Part shown: one piece after another, positions 43,745-53,227 of the stretch
How the letters are laid out: the number at the start of each line of letters is the position of its first letter
How positions within the stretch are numbered: position 1 is the stretch's first letter
Assembly (NCBI RefSeq): GCF_000821185.2
Contig: NZ_CP050855.1
Span: 3,100,001-3,164,000, forward strand
Source of the DNA: Serratia symbiotica
GTDB lineage: Bacteria; Pseudomonadota; Gammaproteobacteria; Enterobacterales; Enterobacteriaceae
DNA: 64,000 nt
Reading direction: 5' to 3'
Program-made: the position numbers and the translations under genes
Notes under the pieces: model-generated
What the model saw: only the letters and a program-made list of their open reading frames with translations
What the model was told of the DNA's origin: nothing
The model's database searches: none

Positions 43745-44521
43745 TCAACCATAACGGCCAGTGATGTAATCTTCAGTCTGCTTTTTCTGCGGCGCAGTGA
43801 ACAGGTTATCAGTAACACTGAATTCGATCAGTTCACCCAGATACATAAATGCGGTGGCATCAGAACAACGCGCGGCCTGCTGCATGTTGTGGGTCACGAT
43901 CACCAAGGTATAGTCAGACTTCAGTTCACTGATCAGCTCTTCAATCTTGCCAGTGGAAATCGGGTCTAGCGCCGAACACGGCTCATCGAGCAATAAGACC
44001 TCTGGCCGGATGGCGATGCCACGGGCGATGCACAGGCGCTGCTGCTGGCCGCCAGACAAGCTGTAACCGCTCTGGTGTAGCTTACCCTTGGTTTCGTCCC
44101 ATAGCGCTGCTTTGCTCAGCGCCCACTGCACGCGCTCGTCCATATCGGCGCGCGAAAGCTTTTCAAATAGGCGAACACCGAAGGCAATGTTGTCGTAAAT
44201 CGACATCGGGAACGGCGTTGGTTTTTGGAACACCATGCCGACCTTGGCGCGCAGCAAGGCAACATCCTGGTTATCGGTCAGAATGTTTTGACCGTCCAGC
44301 AGAATACCACCTTCCACACGCTGCTCAGGATACAGTTGATACATCTTGTTGAAAGTACGCAGCAAAGTGGATTTACCGCAACCGGACGGGCCGATAAACG
44401 CCGTAACCTTATTCTTAGCGATATCCAGCGTAATATTTTTCAGCGCCTGGAATTTGCCATAGTAGAAGTTCAGATCGCGTACCTGAATTTTGCTGCTGGA
44501 AGCGTCAGTAACCATACTCAT
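43745..44521 (-). CDS. pstB: Phosphate ABC transporter ATPase PstB
   Basis: Cytoplasmic ATPase subunit that powers PstCA. It is 258 residues: Walker [13 protein letters not shown]-loop [11 protein letters not shown], signature [13 protein letters not shown], Walker [15 protein letters not shown] and H-loop [13 protein letters not shown] 44521 (MSMV) matches the E. coli start; a TTG one codon earlier precedes it. There is a gap of about 50 bp after pstA. The frame is intact. Confidence 0.96.
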   Translation of the reverse strand: MSMVTDASSSKIQVRDLNFYYGKFQALKNITLDIAKNKVTAFIGPSGCGKSTLLRTFNKMYQLYPEQRVEGGILLDGQNILTDNQDVALLRAKVGMVFQKPTPFPMSIYDNIAFGVRLFEKLSRADMDERVQWALSKAALWDETKGKLHQSGYSLSGGQQQRLCIARGIAIRPEVLLLDEPCSALDPISTGKIEELISELKSDYTLVIVTHNMQQAARCSDATAFMYLGELIEFSVTDNLFTAPQKKQTEDYITGRYG

Positions 44522-44572
44522 CAAGACTTCTCTCTTGTCAATCAGCGCCGCCAGAGCAGCGCTAAAAAAATA

Positions 44573-45463
44573 TCATGAATGCTTTTTCTTGGCAAAAATC
44601 ACCCGCGCCAGGATATTCAGTAACAATACGCATAAGGTGATCAACAGCACCGCAGCCCAGGCCAGTTGTTGCCATTCAGCGAACGGACTCATGGCGAATT
44701 TGAAAATAGTCACCGGCAGGTTGGCGATCGGCTGCATCAAGTCGGTACTCCAGAACTGATTCGACAACGAGGTAAACAGCAACGGGGCGGTTTCCCCGGC
44801 AATGCGCGCAATCGCCAGCAATACACCGGTGATGATGCCGGAGACCGAGGCTTTTAGCGTAATGGCAGAAATCATGCGCCATTTCGGCGTACCCAGTGCA
44901 TAAGCAGCCTCACGCAATGTATCCGGTACCAGCTTCAGCATGTTCTCGGTGGTGCGGATGACGATCGGCACCTGTAACAGCGCCAACGCGATAATACCGG
45001 CCCAGCCTGAGAAGTGTTCCATTTTGACCACCATAACGGTATAAACGAACAACCCCACCACGATCGATGGCGCAGACAGCAGGATATCGTTGATAAAACG
45101 AATGATTTCCGCCAGCCAGGATTTTCGCCCATATTCCGCCAGATAGATGCCAGCCATGATGCCTAGCGGCGTGCCAAATATCGTCGCCCACAGGATCAAC
45201 AGGCCACTGCCAGCGATGGCATTAGCCAAGCCACCGCCCGCAGTGTTCGGTGGCGGCGTCATTTCGGTGAACAACGCCAGCGACATGCCGTCGACACCCT
45301 TGGAGAAGGTGGAGAACAATATCCACACCAACCAGAACAGGCCAAACACCATGGTCGCCACCGACAGCAATAGCGCCAGACGGTTCTTTTGGCGGCGTAA
45401 AGCCTGCATTTTGCGGCGGCTTTCCGCCAGCGCCAAGTTGTTTTGCATATTCATTGTCGTCAC
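44573..45463 (-). CDS. pstA: Phosphate ABC transporter permease PstA
   Basis: Inner-membrane permease of the high-affinity phosphate importer, 296 residues, the same as E. coli. It has six predicted membrane segments and the EAA-loop coupling motif [20 protein letters not shown] that contacts PstB. Its start lies 1-2 bp after pstC. The frame is intact. Confidence 0.96.
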   Translation of the reverse strand: MTTMNMQNNLALAESRRKMQALRRQKNRLALLLSVATMVFGLFWLVWILFSTFSKGVDGMSLALFTEMTPPPNTAGGGLANAIAGSGLLILWATIFGTPLGIMAGIYLAEYGRKSWLAEIIRFINDILLSAPSIVVGLFVYTVMVVKMEHFSGWAGIIALALLQVPIVIRTTENMLKLVPDTLREAAYALGTPKWRMISAITLKASVSGIITGVLLAIARIAGETAPLLFTSLSNQFWSTDLMQPIANLPVTIFKFAMSPFAEWQQLAWAAVLLITLCVLLLNILARVIFAKKKHS

Positions 45464-45464
45464 C

Positions 45465-46421
45465 TTAGCGGCCCTCGTTCTTGGCCAGACGCATGATCAT
45501 CAGCTTCGACAGCGCCAGGACAATAAAGGTAATCACAAACAGAATCAGGCCCAGTTCCATCAGCGCGGCGGTATGCATACCGGCAGAAGCTTCGGCGAAT
45601 TCGTTAGCCAACGCCGAAGTAATACTGTTACCCGGCATATACAGCGAGGCACTATCGAGCTGGTAGGTGTTGCCGATGATGAAAGTCACCGCCATGGTCT
45701 CACCCAACGCACGCCCCAGGCCCAACATCACACCGCCAATCACGCCGTTTTTGGTAAACGGCAGCACGATGCGCCAAATCACTTCCCAGGTGGTGCAGCC
45801 AATGCCATAGGCCGACTCTTTCATCATCACCGGGGTCTGCTCGAATACATCGCGCATAACGGCAGCGATGTAGGGAATAATCATGATGGCCAGTATCACG
45901 CTAGCAGCCAAAATGCCGATGCCAAATGCTGGGCCGGAGAACAGCTCACCAACGAACGGGATGCCGGACAACACCTCGCCTAACGGCGTCTGGAAGTACT
46001 CGGCAAACAGCGGGGCGAACACCAACAAGCCCCACATGCCGTACACGATGCTTGGGATCGCCGCCAGCAGCTCAATGGCGATGCCCAATGGGCGTTTCAG
46101 CCAGTTGGGTGCCAGTTCGGTCAGGAACAGTGCGATGCCAAAACTCACTGGCACCGCAATAATCAGCGCAATCAGCGAGGTGACCAGAGTACCGTAGATC
46201 GGCACCAGCGCACCAAACCGCTCGGCGGGCGCGTCCCACTCTTTACTCCACAGGAAAGCGAAGCCGAATTTCTGCATGCTCGGCAATGAGGCAAAAATCA
46301 GCGAAACAATAATGCCGCTCAGCAACAATAGGGTGATCAGCGCCGCCAGTCGAACCAGCACGCTGAAGATGACGTCACCCTTTTTACTCGGTGCTTTAAT
46401 GGTCGGCTTATACTCAGCCAT
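45465..46421 (-). CDS. pstC: Phosphate ABC transporter permease PstC
   Basis: Second permease subunit, 318 residues (E. coli 319). It has six membrane segments and the EAA motif [21 protein letters not shown]. It begins 298 bp after pstS, with a large hairpin region between them. The frame is intact. Confidence 0.96.
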   Translation of the reverse strand: MAEYKPTIKAPSKKGDVIFSVLVRLAALITLLLLSGIIVSLIFASLPSMQKFGFAFLWSKEWDAPAERFGALVPIYGTLVTSLIALIIAVPVSFGIALFLTELAPNWLKRPLGIAIELLAAIPSIVYGMWGLLVFAPLFAEYFQTPLGEVLSGIPFVGELFSGPAFGIGILAASVILAIMIIPYIAAVMRDVFEQTPVMMKESAYGIGCTTWEVIWRIVLPFTKNGVIGGVMLGLGRALGETMAVTFIIGNTYQLDSASLYMPGNSITSALANEFAEASAGMHTAALMELGLILFVITFIVLALSKLMIMRLAKNEGR

Positions 46422-46602
46422 AGATTACTCTCTTTGAACCCTGAAAAACGAAGTGAGACACGCACCGGCATTGTTAGGCTGTGTCCGCGCATTGACCGTG
46501 GCAACGTCGCAATCGCAAAAGCCTATAATCGAGGCGCGGAGGGTGTACAAACCCGACAACGCGGAGACCGGCCTTTAGGCCGCGATCCGAAGGATTGGAT
46601 CT

Positions 46603-46680
46603 ATTTGAACGCGCCCCTCGGTGACAAGCCGTTTATTTGGCCCACTATCTCGCGGCCCACCCCTTGCTGCGCGTTCAAAT
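46603..46680 (-). repeat. Long inverted repeat between pstS and pstC
   Basis: ATTTGAACGCG (46603-46613) and CGCGTTCAAAT (46670-46680) are perfect 11-bp inverted arms around 56 nt that contain further G/C-rich complementary words. A small hairpin GGCC-TTTA-GGCC lies just outside (about 46570-46581). In E. coli the pstS-pstC gap also holds structured RNA that separates the highly expressed pstS message from the rest. Confidence 0.6.
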
Positions 46681-46719
46681 GACCGCCAGCGACACTCACG
46701 GGCCATTGCCGGACACTGC

Positions 46720-47760
46720 TTAGTACAGGGGTTTACCGGAACTGTCTTTTATGTTGTCTTTCCACGCGGCGCGTACTTGCTCAACCACGCCTTTTGGCAA
46801 AGTGGCATAATCCAGATCGTTAGCTTGTTTTTCACCGATTTTATACGCCCAGTCGAAGAACTTGAGTACTTCGGCACCCTGAGCAAAGTTCTTCTGCTGT
46901 TTATGCATCAGGATAAAGGTAGTAGAGGTGATTGGCCACGCATCGTCGCCTTTCTGGTTAGTCAGATCCTGAGCAAAAGTCTTGCTCCAATCCACGCCTT
47001 TAGCGGCGGCGCTGAAGCTCTCCTGGGTGGGACTCACCGGCTTGCCATCAGCAGAGATCAGCTTGGTGTATGCCAGGTTGTTTTGCTTGGCGTAGGCATA
47101 TTCCACGTAGCCAATGGAGCCAGGCAGACGCTGTACGAAGGCAGCAATGCCATCGTTGCCTTTGCCACCCAAGCCGGTTGGCCAGTTAACGGTAGCGCCA
47201 TCGCCGATTTTCTCTTTCCACTGTGCGTTAGCTTTGGCCAGGTAGCGGGTGAAGACGAAAGAAGTGCCAGAACCGTCAGCGCGGCGCACCACGGCGATAT
47301 GTTGATCAGGCAGCTTCACACCTGGGTTCAGCTTAGTGATCACCGGGTCATTCCATTTTTTGACGTTGCCCAGGTAGATATCGCCCAAGGTTTTACCGTC
47401 CAAAGTTAGCTCGCCGGGTTTAATGCCTGGGATATTGACCGCCAGCACCACACCGCCGATCACTGTTGGGAATTGGAACAGTCCGTCAGCCGCTAGCTGG
47501 TCGTCAGACAATGGGCCATCGGAAGCGCCGAAGTCGATGGTGTGAGCAACGATTTGCTTTATACCGCCAGAGGAACCGATCCCCTGATAGTTCACTTTGT
47601 TGCCTGTTTCTTTCTGATAGGAATCGGCCCATTTGGCGTAAACCGGAGCGGGAAATGTCGCACCTGCACCAGTCAGGCTGGCAGCAGCGAACGTGGACAC
47701 AGCGGTTAAGGAGCAAATCACTGCCACAATACTGGCGACAGTAGTACGCATTAGTTTCAT
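46720..47760 (-). CDS. pstS: Periplasmic phosphate-binding protein PstS
   Basis: High-affinity phosphate receptor of the Pst importer, 346 residues, the same as E. coli. The signal peptide [20 protein letters not shown] with cleavage after FAA leads to mature [20 protein letters not shown]. Phosphate-binding segments include GIGSSGG, FGASDGP and [13 protein letters not shown] chose ATG 47760 with TAGGAAA upstream; a frame from 47793 is not needed. It is the first gene of the operon under two Pho boxes. Confidence 0.97.
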   Translation of the reverse strand: MKLMRTTVASIVAVICSLTAVSTFAAASLTGAGATFPAPVYAKWADSYQKETGNKVNYQGIGSSGGIKQIVAHTIDFGASDGPLSDDQLAADGLFQFPTVIGGVVLAVNIPGIKPGELTLDGKTLGDIYLGNVKKWNDPVITKLNPGVKLPDQHIAVVRRADGSGTSFVFTRYLAKANAQWKEKIGDGATVNWPTGLGGKGNDGIAAFVQRLPGSIGYVEYAYAKQNNLAYTKLISADGKPVSPTQESFSAAAKGVDWSKTFAQDLTNQKGDDAWPITSTTFILMHKQQKNFAQGAEVLKFFDWAYKIGEKQANDLDYATLPKGVVEQVRAAWKDNIKDSSGKPLY

Positions 47761-47836
47761 AAATTTTCCTAATAGGATAATTAAAATCGACATCGCATCG
47801 TTCTAATCAGCATAGTGATTGCAGTGGGAGAAACCT

Positions 47837-47854
47837 AGGACAGTTTAGTGACAA
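47837..47854 (-). promoter_or_regulatory. Pho box 2 upstream of pstS
   Basis: Minus strand TTGTCACTAAACTGTCCT, two CTGTCA-type half-sites 11 bp apart, proximal to pstS. PhoB activation under low phosphate is expected. Confidence 0.7.
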
Positions 47855-47869
47855 TAAAATGTACTAAAT

Positions 47870-47887
47870 ATGACAATTATGTGACGG
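47870..47887 (-). promoter_or_regulatory. Pho box 1 upstream of pstS
   Basis: Minus strand CCGTCACATAATTGTCAT, close to the 18-bp Pho-box consensus. It lies 33 bp upstream of the second box, i.e. about three helical turns, so tandem PhoB binding is plausible. Confidence 0.75.
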
Positions 47888-48038
47888 CGAGGCAGTGGTA
47901 CACTTAACACTTTGATTAGAAATCTATTTCACATGCAAAATAAATACCGTGGCACCCTGAGTTATATCCTAAATAATTCGGTCATGTATTCAATATGTTG
48001 ATCATGTTGTAAAATTGCTCCTATACAGAGAGCATCTG

Positions 48039-48158
48039 ATGGTCAAAGTTGACGTAAAACGCCCGTTTTGTGGACAGATTGAGTCGGTTAAAAAGCATGG
48101 ACTGGGCAAGGCTAAATACCAGCGCTATCGCTGTCAGATATGCCACAGTAGATTATAA
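48039..48158 (+). pseudogene. IS1-like InsA remnant
   Basis: ATG 48039 opens 39 codons: MVKVDVKRPFCGQIESVKKH, then GLGKAKYQRYRCQICHSRL and a stop. This is the N-terminal zinc-ribbon of IS1-family InsA proteins (normally KCPFCG...RYRCQHC), with the first Cys replaced by Arg and the rest missing. No intact terminal repeats or InsB are visible. It marks an old insertion between pstS and yicG. Confidence 0.65.
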
Positions 48159-48603
48159 AGCCAGCGCGGGCGAATATTAGGCCAGTTACAACTATTCCCG
48201 GCATTGCTGCAGTGTCGGCGCAATATCGGGCAATAATTGCCCAGGTTCCCACGGTTGGGTGGATGGCATTTACACTGCCGATGATCATCCCAATAACCAC
48301 ATACTTTGCTCAGTGAATGGTACATCCGCTAATCAGCCCCTCACCAGGCGGGCGATGATTACTTTTTACAAGACGCCATCCACTACCGGTTCTGACCAAG
48401 ATACCCAAAGCCCTCTGGGCATGAGTTCATGCTTCCATCCACACAGCAAGGTTAAAAAAGGCAGACAACCGATATAAAACACATAGATAAATTGGTTGAA
48501 CTCATCTGAAAATTCTATTGGTAAAAATTCATGTGGCGCGGCACCCCGGGGGAGATTATCCTGCTAGCCATGATGCTTATCTTTGCCACCCAGTGAAAAC
48601 CTT
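48159..48603. other. 445-bp gap, decayed DNA before yicG
   Basis: No intact gene. Open frames in both directions (48112-48300 minus, 48259-48477 plus) lack good starts and any family resemblance. A 21-codon frame (48531-48596, [20 protein letters not shown]) is hydrophobic but has no ribosome-binding site. The stretch probably contains debris from the IS1-associated rearrangement. Confidence 0.4.
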
Positions 48604-49221
48604 ATGTTTCTTAGCGTTCTTTATATTATCGGTATTACTGCTGAAGCCATGACCGGCGCGCTGGCGGCTGGCCGCCGCCAAATGGACATGTTTGGCGTGA
48701 TTATCATCGCTTCAGTCACAGCGATCGGCGGTGGATCGGTGCGCGATATGCTACTCGGACATTTCCCGCTTGGCTGGGTCAAACATCCAGAATATGTGGT
48801 GATTGTCGCCATTGCGGCGATAATCACCACTTGGGTGGCACCACTGATGCGCCACTTACGCCGCCTGTTCCTGGTGTTGGATGCCATCGGCCTGGTCGTG
48901 TTTTCCATCATCGGCGCGCAAGTCTCGCTGGATATGGGGCACAGCGCGATTATCGCCGCAATTGCCGCCGTGATCACCGGCGTTTTCGGCGGCGTGTTGC
49001 GCGATATGTTCTGTAACCGCATCCCGCTGGTGTTCCAAAAGGAAATTTACGCTGGTATCTCCTTCGCTGCTGCCTGGCTGTATATCGGCCTGCAACATCT
49101 CAGCCTGCCGCATAACCTGGTGGTGGGGATCACCTTGGTCGCCGGGCTAAGCGCACGCCTGATCGCCCTGCGTTTCCGCCTTGGCCTGCCGATCTTCAAC
49201 TACCCACATCCAGATCACTGA
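48604..49221 (+). CDS. yicG: YicG inner-membrane protein (UPF0126/TRIC family)
   Basis: Membrane protein of 205 residues, the same as E. coli, with two repeats of three helices and the GGG/GGVLRDM motifs ([13 protein letters not shown] and [11 protein letters not shown]) characteristic of the prokaryotic TRIC-like family. A monovalent-cation channel role is known for relatives. I chose ATG 48604; a TTG seven codons earlier is possible. In E. coli ligB lies between yicG and gmk; only 218 bp remain here. A GCGGCAC-GTGCCGC hairpin (about 49230-49250) follows without a T-run. Confidence 0.9.
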   Translation: MFLSVLYIIGITAEAMTGALAAGRRQMDMFGVIIIASVTAIGGGSVRDMLLGHFPLGWVKHPEYVVIVAIAAIITTWVAPLMRHLRRLFLVLDAIGLVVFSIIGAQVSLDMGHSAIIAAIAAVITGVFGGVLRDMFCNRIPLVFQKEIYAGISFAAAWLYIGLQHLSLPHNLVVGITLVAGLSARLIALRFRLGLPIFNYPHPDH

Positions 49222-49385
49222 TCCTGTGGCGCGGCACGCAAAAAGTGCCGCTTGGTGGTGAAAAACCGCAAGAATTTGCTAATTCGCCACGTAAATCCGC
49301 CATTCTGATGTTTTTTCACCCTCCAGCCACGGGCAAAATGCGTACTAGCGCTGTATCCGCCACGTTAGCTGTGTATACTGCGTAG

Positions 49386-50063
<678 letters not shown>

Positions 50064-50117
50064 AAGCAGTTTCAGTATTATGCCCCGTCTTTTCGTCACC
50101 TGTGGAGTAGCACAAAT

Positions 50118-50393
50118 ATGGCACGTGTAACTGTTCAAGACGCTGTAGAAAAAATTGGTAACCGTTTTGACCTGGTGTTGGTCGCTGCTCGTCGGGCGCG
50201 TCAAATCCAGACCGGCGGCAAAGATGCATTGGTTCCAGAAGAGAACGATAAGTACACCGTTATCGCGCTGCGTGAAATCGAAGAAGGCTTGATCACCAGC
50301 CAGATCCTTGATGTGCGTGAGCGTCAGGAGCAGCAAGAGCAGGAAGCCGCTGAAATTCAGGCGGTTACCGCGATTGCTGAAGGCCGTCGTTAA
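50118..50393 (+). CDS. rpoZ: RNA polymerase omega subunit RpoZ
   Basis: A 91-residue protein ([20 protein letters not shown]) that binds the beta-prime subunit and is part of the ppGpp-binding site 1. The ATG follows GTGGAGTAGCACAAAT. It lies directly upstream of spoT, the ppGpp hydrolase/synthetase, as in relatives. The frame is intact. Confidence 0.97.
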   Translation: MARVTVQDAVEKIGNRFDLVLVAARRARQIQTGGKDALVPEENDKYTVIALREIEEGLITSQILDVRERQEQQEQEAAEIQAVTAIAEGRR

Positions 50394-50411
50394 TTAGACT
50401 GCGAGTCTGTC

Positions 50412-52526
50412 TTGTATCTGTTTGAAAGCCTAAAACTGCTAACTCAACGTTACCTGCCTGAGGAGCAGATTAAGCGCCTCAAACAGGCCTACCTCGTTGC
50501 ACGTGATGCTCACGAGGGGCAGACACGTTCCAGCGGTGAACCTTACATTACCCACCCGGTTGCCGTGGCTTGTATTCTGGCGGAGATGCGTCTTGATCAT
50601 GAGACGCTAATGGCCGCCCTGCTGCATGATGTCATCGAAGACACCCCAGCCACCTACCAAGATATGGAACAGCTGTTTGGCAAATGCGTCGCCGAACTGG
50701 TTGAAGGTGTATCCAAGCTCGACAAGCTGAAGTTTCAGGACAAAAAAGAAGCACAGGCGGAAAACTTCCGCAAAATGATCATGGCGATGGTGGAGGATAT
50801 CCGCGTTGTGCTGATCAAGCTGGCTGACCGCACGCACAATATGCGCACTCTTGGCTCGCTGCGTCCCGACAAACGGCGGCGCATCGCGCGTGAAACCTTG
50901 GAAATCTACAGCCCGTTAGCCCACCGCTTGGGTATTCACCACCTAAAAACCGAGCTGGAAGAGCTAGGCTTTGAGGCGCTATACCCTAACCGCTACCGCG
51001 TGATCAAGGAAGTGGTAAAAGCCGCACGCGGCAACCGTAAGGAGATGATCCAGAAAATTCTCTGCGAGATCGAAGGACGGTTGACCGAAGCCGACATTCC
51101 CTGCCGCGTCAGTGGACGGGAAAAACACCTCTACTCCATCTACCTCAAGATGCATCTCAAAGAACAGCGTTTCCATTCGATTATGGATATCTACGCGTTT
51201 CGGGTAATTGTGAAAGAAGTGGATACCTGCTACCGGGTGCTCGGCCAAGTTCATAACCTGTATAAACCGCGTCCGGGGCGGGTCAAGGACTATATCGCTA
51301 TTCCCAAGGCCAACGGCTATCAATCGCTGCATACATCACTGATCGGCCCGCATGGCGTGCCGGTTGAGGTACAGATCCGCACTGAAGACATGGATCAGAT
51401 GGCCGAGATGGGGGTCGCCGCGCATTGGGCTTATAAAGAAAAAGAACAGGGCGAAACCGGCACCACCGCACAGATCCGCGCACAGCGCTGGATGCAGAGC
51501 CTGCTGGAGCTACAGCAAAGCGCTGGCAGCTCATTTGAATTTATCGAGAGCGTAAAATCCGATCTATTCCCGGATGAGATTTACGTTTTCACCCCAGAAG
51601 GCCGCATCGTCGAGTTGCCTGCGGGGGCCACGCCAGTTGATTTCGCCTTTGCGGTGCACACTGATATAGGCCATGCCTGCGTTGGCGCACGCGTCGATCG
51701 CCAGCCGTACCCGTTATCGCAGTCGCTGACCAGCGGGCAGACGGTGGAGATCATCACCGCTCCGGGCGCACGGCCAAATGCCGCCTGGCTGAATTTTGTC
51801 GTTAGCTCGAAAGCACGCGCAAAAATCCGCCAGATGCTAAAAAACCTCAAACGCGACGATTCTGTCAGCCTCGGCCGTCGTCTGCTGAACCATGCGTTGA
51901 GCGGCAGCCGTAAGCTGGCCGAGATCCCGCAGGAAAATATCCAGCACGAGCTGGAACGCATGAAGCTGGCGACATTGGACGACTTACTAGCGGAAATCGG
52001 CCTCGGCAATGCCATGAGCGTGGTGGTGGCCAAAAACCTACAAGGCGATCAATCCAGTCTGGGCAGCACCTCCCCCGGCGTGCGCAACCTGGCTATCAAA
52101 GGCGCAGACGGTGTACTTATCACCTTCGCCAAATGCTGCCGCCCCATTCCCGGCGACCCGATTATCGCCCACGTCAGCCCAGGCAAAGGGCTGGTGATCC
52201 ACCATGAGTCCTGCCGTAATATCCGAGGCTACCAAAAAGAGCCTGAGAAATTCATGGCGGTCGAGTGGGATAAAGAGATTGAGCAGGAATTCATCGCTGA
52301 GATCAAAGTGGATATGTTTAACCATCAGGGGGCGCTAGCCAACCTGACGGCTGTCATCAACGCGGCCAAGTCTAATATACAGAACCTGAATACCGAAGAA
52401 AAAGATGGCCGAGTTTATAGCATCTTTATCCGTTTGACCACCCGTGATCGCATCCATTTGGCAAACATTATGCGTAAAATCCGTATCATGCCAGATGTGA
52501 TCAAAGTTAACCGCAACCGAAACTAG
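50412..52526 (+). CDS. spoT: Bifunctional (p)ppGpp hydrolase/synthase SpoT
   Basis: Controls the alarmone (p)ppGpp: mainly hydrolysis, with weak synthesis under fatty-acid, carbon or iron stress. It is 704 residues: HD hydrolase (His72-Asp73 in LLHDVIED), synthetase domain (IYAFRVIV and KPRPGRVKDYIAIPKANGYQ), TGS domain (IYVFTPEGRIVELPAGATPVD), helical region, conserved-Cys region (AKCCRPIPGD) and C-terminal ACT. The start is TTG 50412, as in E. coli. It is intact. Confidence 0.96.
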   Translation: MYLFESLKLLTQRYLPEEQIKRLKQAYLVARDAHEGQTRSSGEPYITHPVAVACILAEMRLDHETLMAALLHDVIEDTPATYQDMEQLFGKCVAELVEGVSKLDKLKFQDKKEAQAENFRKMIMAMVEDIRVVLIKLADRTHNMRTLGSLRPDKRRRIARETLEIYSPLAHRLGIHHLKTELEELGFEALYPNRYRVIKEVVKAARGNRKEMIQKILCEIEGRLTEADIPCRVSGREKHLYSIYLKMHLKEQRFHSIMDIYAFRVIVKEVDTCYRVLGQVHNLYKPRPGRVKDYIAIPKANGYQSLHTSLIGPHGVPVEVQIRTEDMDQMAEMGVAAHWAYKEKEQGETGTTAQIRAQRWMQSLLELQQSAGSSFEFIESVKSDLFPDEIYVFTPEGRIVELPAGATPVDFAFAVHTDIGHACVGARVDRQPYPLSQSLTSGQTVEIITAPGARPNAAWLNFVVSSKARAKIRQMLKNLKRDDSVSLGRRLLNHALSGSRKLAEIPQENIQHELERMKLATLDDLLAEIGLGNAMSVVVAKNLQGDQSSLGSTSPGVRNLAIKGADGVLITFAKCCRPIPGDPIIAHVSPGKGLVIHHESCRNIRGYQKEPEKFMAVEWDKEIEQEFIAEIKVDMFNHQGALANLTAVINAAKSNIQNLNTEEKDGRVYSIFIRLTTRDRIHLANIMRKIRIMPDVIKVNRNRN

Positions 52527-52531
52527 CGCTT

Positions 52532-53227
52532 ATGAGTCCTGAACGCTATGCGCGGATTAGTGAAATACTTGCTACCCGGCAGCCAGATCTGACGGTCTGT
52601 CTGGAGCAAGTACTCAAGCCACATAACGTCTCCGCTATTATCCGCACCGCCGATGCCGTTGGCGTACATCAAGTGCATGCCGTGTGGTCAACCACACGCA
52701 TGCGCACGCTGGTTTCCTGCGCCGCTGGTAGCAACAATTGGGTCAACGTCAAAACCCACCACACCATCTCTGACGCCGTGAACCATCTGAAAACCCAAGG
52801 CATGCAAGTGCTGGCAACCCACCTTTCTTCCCGCGCGGTCGATTTCCGCGAGGTGGATTACACCCGCCCAACCTGCGTGCTACTCGGCCAGGAAAAAACG
52901 GGGATGACCGATGAAGCACTAGCGCTGGCCGATCAGGACATTATCATTCCGATGATCGGTATGGTGCAATCACTCAACGTTTCCGTGGCTTCGGCCTTGA
53001 TCATGTATGAAGCGCAGCGCCAGCGGCAAAACGCTGGCCTGTACCACCGCGATCGCAGCATGCTGGACGAAGAAGAACAGCAGCGCTTGCTATTTGAAGG
53101 CGGCTATCCCGTGCTGGCCAACGTAGCCAAACGCAAAGGGTTGCCGAGACCGCATATTGATGACCGGGGCCAGGTGGTTGCTGAGACCGAATGGTGGGCG
53201 GCCATGCAAGCAACGGTGCGTCAATGA
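52532..53227 (+). CDS. trmH: tRNA (guanosine-18-2'-O)-methyltransferase TrmH
   Basis: SPOUT methyltransferase that forms Gm18 in the tRNA D-loop. It is 231 residues (E. coli 229). The trefoil-knot motifs are IIRTADAVGVH (motif 1), LLGQEKTGMTDEAL (motif 2) and IPMIGMVQSLNVSVASALIMYE (motif 3). ATG 52532 lies 5 bp after spoT, and the stop overlaps the recG start (ATGA). The frame is intact. Confidence 0.96.
   Translation: MSPERYARISEILATRQPDLTVCLEQVLKPHNVSAIIRTADAVGVHQVHAVWSTTRMRTLVSCAAGSNNWVNVKTHHTISDAVNHLKTQGMQVLATHLSSRAVDFREVDYTRPTCVLLGQEKTGMTDEALALADQDIIIPMIGMVQSLNVSVASALIMYEAQRQRQNAGLYHRDRSMLDEEEQQRLLFEGGYPVLANVAKRKGLPRPHIDDRGQVVAETEWWAAMQATVRQ

Noticed and set aside
48531..48596. A 21-codon hydrophobic ORF before yicG
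   Set aside because: It has no ribosome-binding site and sits in debris; it could be a leader peptide but nothing supports that.
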